Assembly: GCA_913063005.1 (NCBI GenBank)
Contig: CAJXZI010000049.1
Coordinates: forward strand, 1-10,755
Origin: an uncultured Halieaceae bacterium
GTDB taxonomy: Bacteria; Pseudomonadota; Gammaproteobacteria; Pseudomonadales; Halieaceae
DNA: 10,755 bases
Direction of reading: 5' to 3'
Part shown: positions 6,553 to 10,755 of the stretch, one piece after another
Position numbering within the stretch: the first letter of the stretch is position 1
Layout: the number at the start of each line of letters is the position of its first letter
Notes under the pieces: model-generated
The model's input: only the letters and a program-made list of their open reading frames with translations
Told to the model about the DNA's origin: nothing
Databases searched by the model: none
Translations under genes and position numbers: made by a program

Positions 6553-7632
6553 TCAAAAGTAGCGCGACTCCGTAAGCCTTTGCCAAACTCGTGTAATGAG
6601 TCGATCAACGGTCAGTTCAGCTGCAAATCCGATCCTCTCAGCGAACTTTTGCTTGCGCCGGTAATGCACCTCATACAGGTCTCGCTCGCCAGTTTGAGAC
6701 TGAAGGTAGCTGTCTGACGTCGAAATAACGTCGATTAACCCTTCTTCAAGCGCCTGAGATCCGTACCACACCTCGCCCGTGGCAACCTTGTCAACGTCCA
6801 CAACAGGCCTGTTAGCCGCGACAAACTGCTTGAACAGACCGTGGGTCTCCTCCAATTCATTCTCAAATTTACGACGGCCCTTATCGGTATTTTCACCAAA
6901 CATAGTGACCGTACGCTTGTACTCTCCCGCTGTGAATTGCTCAAAATCGACATCGTTCTTCTTGAGCAGGCGATGGAAATTGGGTAATTGAGCAACGACC
7001 CCAATAGAACCGAGGATTGCGAACGGAGCGGCGAGAATGCGATCACCCACGCAAGCCATCATGTAGCCCCCGCTTGCCGCTACTTTGTCCACGGCAATGA
7101 CGAGCGTTACACCTGCGTCTTTAATGCGCGATAACTGGCTCGCTGCTAGCCCGTATCCATGAACCACTCCACCCGGACTCTCGAGGCGCAGTACAACTTC
7201 GTCGCCTTCCTGAACGTTAGGCAGGATTGCAGAGATTTCCTCGCGCAAAGCATCCACTTGTGAAGCCATCACATCACCCTCGAAGTCGAGAACGTACGTT
7301 CTAGGACGTGCGCTCGTAATGGCGATGTTCTCTGTTGCGTCTTTTGCGGTTGCTTTTAGCCGAGCTTTCTCGGCCTTAGCCTCGGCTTTGGCCGACTTCT
7401 TTTCGTGTTTTGCGCGGAGTTTAGAGGCTTCATCCGTTTCCGATAAATCCCGAATAGCAGCAGTGTATGCATCGAATCGATCATTAATTGACTTAACTTC
7501 AATGTAGCCCTCGTCCGGACTCTTACTTTTTTGACCCGCGGCGCCCGCAATGACCAAGACAATGGCCACGATGGCTACGACAATTAACAATGTTTGAGCC
7601 GCAAAGAGCCCAAGTTCGTACAAGAATTCCAA
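6553..7632 (-). CDS. sohB: SohB, inner-membrane S49 serine peptidase
   Basis: A 359-residue S49-family peptidase closely resembling E. coli SohB. A single N-terminal membrane anchor spans about residues 8-33. A charged Lys/Ala/Glu-rich linker that may form a coiled coil (about 68-98) follows, then the peptidase domain (about 110-305). The catalytic Ser is S187 in AASGGYMM; the Lys partner is K239 in GEYKRT. LESPGGVVHGYG (150-161) and GSIGVVAQ (208-215) are family blocks. E. coli SohB was found as a multicopy suppressor of a htrA/degP mutant; its natural substrates are poorly known. The start is TTG 7632, supported by AAAGGAA six bases upstream and by the MEFLYELG-type N-terminus. It begins 16 bp after nudC and is likely cotranscribed with it. 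Confidence 0.95.
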   Translation of the reverse strand: MEFLYELGLFAAQTLLIVVAIVAIVLVIAGAAGQKSKSPDEGYIEVKSINDRFDAYTAAIRDLSETDEASKLRAKHEKKSAKAEAKAEKARLKATAKDATENIAITSARPRTYVLDFEGDVMASQVDALREEISAILPNVQEGDEVVLRLESPGGVVHGYGLAASQLSRIKDAGVTLVIAVDKVAASGGYMMACVGDRILAAPFAILGSIGVVAQLPNFHRLLKKNDVDFEQFTAGEYKRTVTMFGENTDKGRRKFENELEETHGLFKQFVAANRPVVDVDKVATGEVWYGSQALEEGLIDVISTSDSYLQSQTGERDLYEVHYRRKQKFAERIGFAAELTVDRLITRVWQRLTESRYF

Positions 7633-7638
7633 TCTATG

Positions 7639-7645
7639 TTCCTTT
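7639..7645 (-). promoter_or_regulatory. Ribosome binding site supporting the TTG start of sohB
   Basis: AAAGGAA on the minus strand is separated by six bases from TTG 7632. It lies in the 16-bp gap between the nudC stop (7649-7651) and sohB, which suggests sohB is translated from a shared nudC-sohB message. Confidence 0.7.
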
Positions 7646-7648
7646 GGC

Positions 7649-8461
7649 TTAGCCGTTCTGTGCGTCTAGAAAGCTATTAATAAGCTGACCTGCAATCGAG
7701 AAAGGGGGTGGTACTGGAGGCAGATTACCAGGCTTGCACCAGAGGGCCTCATCGATCTCCTCCGGGTCAATATTGATTTCGCCGGACTTCCATTTAGCTG
7801 TGAACCCGAGCATCAGCTGTCCCGGAAACGGCCACGGCTGTGAGCCGTGATACTGAATGTCATCAACCTCTAAACCGACTTCTTCCATGACTTCACGTTG
7901 CACCGCTTGTTCACAAGTCTCACCGGGCTCGACAAAACCTGCTAAACAGCTATAAAACCGTCGATTCGATCCCGCACCTGCGGCGAGCAATAACTCATCA
8001 CCACGAGACACCAAAACAATGACGCAGGGCGATAAGCGTGGGTAAACACTCAGCCGGCAGGGCTCACAGTGTCGACTTTGCCCTTTGTCAGCGAGCACAG
8101 TTTCTGTCCCACAACGGCCACAATGACGATGATCACGCTCCCAATTGAGAAGCTGGTAGGCTCGTCCGATAACATCGAAATGCGCTTGGCTTGTTCGACC
8201 TATCAACCCAAAAAGATTGCCACTCGTATATTTCATGACATCAATTTGTGTCGTCTCGACCATGCAGGCATAGACGGGATTGCCTTCAAGATACCCAACA
8301 GACGTTAGGTCTTTGACCTTCTCGAAATCAGCTTGCAAGTTGCCCAGTCGAATAGGAGCACCTTGGCTTCCCATAAGTTCGCTCACCAAATTCCGACCGT
8401 GGAACGCCCACACTAGGCTGTCCTCGCCTGCTGGCTCGGTGGGTCTTGAAAAATTCAACAT
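7649..8461 (-). CDS. nudC: NudC, NADH pyrophosphatase / NAD-RNA decapping Nudix hydrolase
   Basis: A 270-residue Nudix hydrolase that splits NADH to NMNH and AMP; the E. coli enzyme also removes NAD caps from RNA. The N-terminal domain (1-110) is followed by a zinc ribbon with C114, C117, C132 and C135. The Nudix box begins GFVEPGE (175-181) and continues to REVMEEVG (189-196), matching G-x5-E-x7-R-E-U-x-E-E-x-G-U. The NADH-specific array SQPWPFP at 207-213, after the box, separates NudC from other Nudix enzymes. ATG 8461 is chosen over GTG 8494, because GAGGAG lies six bases upstream of it and the extra residues of the longer form match nothing. It is the first gene of a probable nudC-sohB unit and is divergent from nhaB. 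Length is close to the E. coli protein (257 residues). Family assignment is firm; the relative importance of NADH and RNA substrates here is unknown. Confidence 0.95.
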   Translation of the reverse strand: MLNFSRPTEPAGEDSLVWAFHGRNLVSELMGSQGAPIRLGNLQADFEKVKDLTSVGYLEGNPVYACMVETTQIDVMKYTSGNLFGLIGRTSQAHFDVIGRAYQLLNWERDHRHCGRCGTETVLADKGQSRHCEPCRLSVYPRLSPCVIVLVSRGDELLLAAGAGSNRRFYSCLAGFVEPGETCEQAVQREVMEEVGLEVDDIQYHGSQPWPFPGQLMLGFTAKWKSGEINIDPEEIDEALWCKPGNLPPVPPPFSIAGQLINSFLDAQNG

Positions 8462-8467
8462 GTAGAT

Positions 8468-8473
8468 CTCCTC
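8468..8473 (-). promoter_or_regulatory. Ribosome binding site that sets the nudC start
   Basis: GAGGAG on the minus strand sits six bases before ATG 8461. It would be internal to the longer frame starting at GTG 8494, so 8461 is the better start. Confidence 0.75.
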
Positions 8474-8481
8474 GGGCGAAC

Positions 8482-8510
8482 ATACTAGGTGCACAGCACG
8501 TCTTGCTCAA
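8482..8510 (-). promoter_or_regulatory. Possible nudC promoter in the nudC-nhaB divergent spacer
   Basis: The 222-bp spacer 8462-8683 separates the divergent nudC and nhaB genes and holds no gene. On the minus strand TTGAGC (8505-8510) and TAGTAT (8482-8487) are 17 bp apart and each match the sigma-70 consensus at four of six positions. The transcript would start near 8475, leaving a very short leader right at the ribosome site, which weakens the call. On the plus strand TATAAC (8618-8623) could be an nhaB -10 but lacks a good -35. The nhaB ribosome site AAAAGGA is at 8668-8674. Confidence 0.25.
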
Positions 8511-8683
8511 GTACTGTCAAATGCAAGAACTCGCTGTAGCCACAAGCGCCTTCCCACGATTCCCTGCTTCGTTTAACCTATCAACGCATTCACGCGTCCA
8601 ACCCGGATCTCACACCGTATAACAACGGCGTTCTGGGCGTATGCCTGGGCCGATCAATACTAACGATAAAAGGACACAGCTGT

Positions 8684-10189
8684 ATGAACACCGCGGTATC
8701 CAACCCTTACTGGCAAAATTTTCTCGGGTCATCGCCCGACTGGTATAAAAAGACGATCATTGCGTTTTTGATTATCAACCCAATACTTTTTAACACCGTA
8801 GGCCCGTTTGTTACGGGTTGGGTATTGATTGGCCAGTTCATTTTTACGTTGGCGTTGGCGCTTCAGTGCTACCCGCTCCAGCCGGGTGGCTTGCTGGCAA
8901 TCGAAGCCATCGCTATTGGTATGGCTGACCCTCACACCGTTTTCCACGAGGCAGAGGCGAACTTTGAAGTAATCCTGCTTCTGATGTTCATGGTTGCCGG
9001 CATCTATTTCATGAAAGAGCTTTTGCTCTTCATTTTCACGAAGATTCTACTCCGCGTTAAATCCAAAAAAGTGCTGTCGCTCCTGTTCTCGCTGGTCGCG
9101 GCTATCTTGTCGGCTTTCTTGGACGCACTCACCGTAACTGCAGTGCTCATCAGCGTCGGTGTAGGCTTCTTTACCGTCTACCATAAAGTGGCTTCAGGCA
9201 CGGTGTTTGACGATTCACAGCATGACCACACGACTGACGATACGGTGAAGGCCGAAAACGAGGCGGATCTAGAGCAATTTAGAGCGTTTTTGCGAAGTCT
9301 TTTGATGCACGGTGCAGTGGGTACCGCGCTTGGGGGCGTTTGTACGCTCGTAGGCGAGCCACAAAATCTACTCATCGCTACGGTGGCTGACTGGGATTTT
9401 GTCGAGTTCTTCCTGCTGATGGCACCTATTACGATGCCCGTTTTGGTCGCCGGTCTTCTGACCTGCCTCATTCTCGAGCAGACGGGTATGTTCGGCTACG
9501 GCGCGCAGCTACCTCCCAAGGTAAGAACCGTCTTGGAGGAGTTCCAAGCGCAAGAGAACGCCAAGGCAACACCTGTTTCTAACGCACGCCTGGTGATTCA
9601 AGCGCTGGTGGCTGTTGTTCTTGTAGTTGGACTTGCGCTTCACCTCGCCGCTGTGGGTCTGATCGGGTTGATGATTATCGTTCTGCTGACAGCGTTCAAT
9701 GGCATTGTCGAAGAGCACAAGCTGGGTCACGCCTTTGAAGAGGCTCTGCCCTTCACAGCGCTTCTCGTTGTCTTCTTTGCCATTGTTGCCGTGATTCACG
9801 AGCAGCACCTGTTCTCGCCAGTGATTGAGGCAGTGCTAGCAATGGAGAGTAGCGTTAGACCCGCCATGTTCTTCTTGGCTAACGGTATTTTGTCGATGAT
9901 CTCGGACAACGTATTCGTTGCAACGGTGTATATCTCAGAGGTGAAGACCGCTCTTGATAATGGCGTCATCTCTCGCGCGGAGTTCGATCAATTGGCGGTA
10001 GCGATTAACACGGGCACGAACCTACCCTCGGTTGCGACACCCAATGGTCAGGCAGCGTTCTTGTTCCTGTTGACGTCTGCATTAGCACCGCTCATCCGAC
10101 TTTCGTATGGACGCATGGTCATCATGGCACTGCCCTACACCATCGTTTTGACGGCTGTGGGCTTAACAGCCGTTATCTACACACTCTAA
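8684..10189 (+). CDS. nhaB: NhaB Na+/H+ antiporter
   Basis: A 501-residue inner-membrane antiporter of the NhaB family, which expels Na+ in exchange for protons and keeps cytoplasmic pH and sodium in check. It aligns by eye with E. coli NhaB over nearly its whole length. Shared blocks include NFLGSSPDWYK (12-22), PGGLLAIEA (67-75), LLMFMVAGIYFMK (99-111), SAFLDALTVTAV (143-154, with a conserved membrane Asp at 147), VGEPQNLLIA (223-232), ISDNVFVATVYI (406-417) and NTGTNLPSVATPNGQ (442-456). Hydrophobic segments alternate along the chain, with a hydrophilic acidic loop at about 172-197. It ends soon after the last membrane segment, lacking the short tail present in E. coli (513 residues). ATG 8684 has AAAAGGA nine bases upstream. 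It is divergent from nudC and convergent with dnaQ, so it is probably monocistronic. Its presence suits a salt-exposed habitat. Confidence 0.97.
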   Translation: MNTAVSNPYWQNFLGSSPDWYKKTIIAFLIINPILFNTVGPFVTGWVLIGQFIFTLALALQCYPLQPGGLLAIEAIAIGMADPHTVFHEAEANFEVILLLMFMVAGIYFMKELLLFIFTKILLRVKSKKVLSLLFSLVAAILSAFLDALTVTAVLISVGVGFFTVYHKVASGTVFDDSQHDHTTDDTVKAENEADLEQFRAFLRSLLMHGAVGTALGGVCTLVGEPQNLLIATVADWDFVEFFLLMAPITMPVLVAGLLTCLILEQTGMFGYGAQLPPKVRTVLEEFQAQENAKATPVSNARLVIQALVAVVLVVGLALHLAAVGLIGLMIIVLLTAFNGIVEEHKLGHAFEEALPFTALLVVFFAIVAVIHEQHLFSPVIEAVLAMESSVRPAMFFLANGILSMISDNVFVATVYISEVKTALDNGVISRAEFDQLAVAINTGTNLPSVATPNGQAAFLFLLTSALAPLIRLSYGRMVIMALPYTIVLTAVGLTAVIYTL

Positions 10190-10202
10190 GTGCCGACCTA
10201 CA

Positions 10203-10232
10203 GCTGTGTGGCGTCTATCGGCGCCACACAGC
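10203..10232. terminator. Strong hairpin between convergent nhaB and dnaQ
   Basis: GCTGTGTGGCG (10203-10213) pairs perfectly with CGCCACACAGC (10222-10232), an 11-bp GC-rich stem with an 8-base loop. It starts 14 bp after the nhaB stop, and its loop contains the dnaQ stop codon (CTA on the plus strand, 10215-10217). Such a stem is unlikely by chance in 10 kb. Placement between convergent genes suggests a bidirectional transcription end or mRNA 3'-end protector. No U-rich tract follows on either strand, so it is not a textbook intrinsic terminator. Confidence 0.55.
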
Positions 10233-10755
10233 GCCTTCCTCGCATCGTTCGGCAAGTACATCAAGCCTCGCTTCATGACTCGCGAGCTCTTCGTCAGAGG
10301 GCTTTATAACCCTCAATGTGGGCCTGTCACTGGCTAAGCGCCTGATTACAGAACCGCCCGTGGGGCCAACACCTGCGCCCTCTTCTTCCGCTGATAATCC
10401 AAGAGTCGTCTGACCACCTGTCATTAACAGGTAGACGTCAGCAAGGATCTCAGCATCGAGCAAAGCACCGTGAAGCGTGCGATTACTATTATCTACCGCG
10501 TATCGTTGGCATAGCGCGTCAAGATTGTTGCGCTGACCTGGGTGTTTGCTTCTCGCCAGCTGCAAGCTGTCAGTAATTTTGCAGTACGAAGACACCGGGG
10601 CGCTGTGAGGGTCGAGTAGTTTGAACTCGGCTTCCAAAAAGCCGATATCAAAAGGCGCGTTGTGGATGACTAATTCTGCGCCATGGATAAAGTCCAGAAA
10701 TTCATCAGCAACTCGAGCGAATATGGGTTTATCCGAGAGGAATTCTTCTGAGATG
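10215..10755 (-). CDS. dnaQ: DNA polymerase III epsilon subunit (3'-5' exonuclease), N-terminus outside window
   Basis: The 179 C-terminal residues of the replicative proofreading exonuclease are visible; roughly the first 70, including the Exo I motif (D-x-E), lie beyond the right edge. The frame is open from 10754. Exo II is seen as ELVIHNAPFDIGF (fragment residues 27-39), and Exo III as RTLHGALLDAEILADVY (92-108), with the catalytic His95 and Asp100. Between them KITDSLQLAR and NNLDALCQRY are also near-identical to E. coli DnaQ. The tail after MTGGQTT (111-117) is a variable acidic/glycine linker followed by HEARLDVL and a terminal WRR; in E. coli this tail binds the polymerase alpha subunit. 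The shorter frame beginning at TTG 10637 is not the real start. The gene converges on nhaB, 25 bp away, and its last codons and stop lie in the shared hairpin. Confidence 0.95.
   Translation of the reverse strand, partial: ISEEFLSDKPIFARVADEFLDFIHGAELVIHNAPFDIGFLEAEFKLLDPHSAPVSSYCKITDSLQLARSKHPGQRNNLDALCQRYAVDNSNRTLHGALLDAEILADVYLLMTGGQTTLGLSAEEEGAGVGPTGGSVIRRLASDRPTLRVIKPSDEELASHEARLDVLAERCEEGAVWRR

Noticed and set aside
8462..8494. GTG 8494 as start of nudC
   Set aside because: GAGGAG is ideally placed for ATG 8461, and the extra N-terminal residues are not typical of NudC.
8515..8520. Consensus TTGACA on the minus strand as nudC -35 box
   Set aside because: No acceptable -10 hexamer lies 16-18 bp downstream; TAGTAT is 27 bp away.

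Overview
The window looks like chromosomal DNA of a marine-type gammaproteobacterium. NhaB, SohB, NudC and DnaQ all read as close counterparts of the enterobacterial and other gammaproteobacterial proteins. No tRNA, rRNA, insertion sequence, CRISPR array or phage gene was seen. The lineage is an inference from protein resemblance; a free-living gammaproteobacterium of the OM60/NOR5 (Halieaceae) type would fit but is not proven.

Left edge (1-390): the 3' end of a RadC/JAB-domain gene, then about 150 bp of AT-rich non-coding DNA. This spacer holds tandem TTTAGTT repeats and a 12-bp palindrome just ahead of the next operon.

Plus-strand sulfide operon (391-4255): an ETHE1/Blh-like persulfide dioxygenase, a type II (mitochondrial-type) sulfide:quinone oxidoreductase and a SulP-STAS anion permease lie 15 and 37 bp apart. 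Together they suggest this route: sulfide is oxidised at the membrane into the quinone pool, the sulfane sulfur passes to a thiol such as glutathione, the persulfide is oxidised to sulfite, and the anion product is moved by SulP.

Minus-strand block (4297-8461), read right to left: nudC (NADH pyrophosphatase / NAD-RNA decapping family) and sohB (inner-membrane S49 peptidase) are tightly spaced. After 124 bp comes an SDR oxidoreductase, and after another 119 bp an ACAD10/11-like acyl-CoA dehydrogenase with an aspartate at the expected catalytic-base position. The last two probably act on acyl or hydroxyacyl substrates. The sulfide operon and this block converge near 4260-4296.

Right part (8684-10755): nhaB (Na+/H+ antiporter) is divergent from nudC across a 222-bp spacer. 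It converges on the 3' part of dnaQ (DNA polymerase III epsilon, 5' end outside the window). A perfect 11-bp-stem hairpin at the nhaB/dnaQ junction holds the dnaQ stop codon in its loop.

I found no convincing evidence of an undescribed system. The most informative items are the compact mitochondrial-like sulfide oxidation operon with its possible operator, the SDR/ACAD10/11-like pair without its usual kinase partner, and the junction hairpin. Several start codons differ from the longest open frame: 391, 5523 and 8461 are preferred over longer TTG or GTG extensions, and sohB and sulP appear to use TTG.
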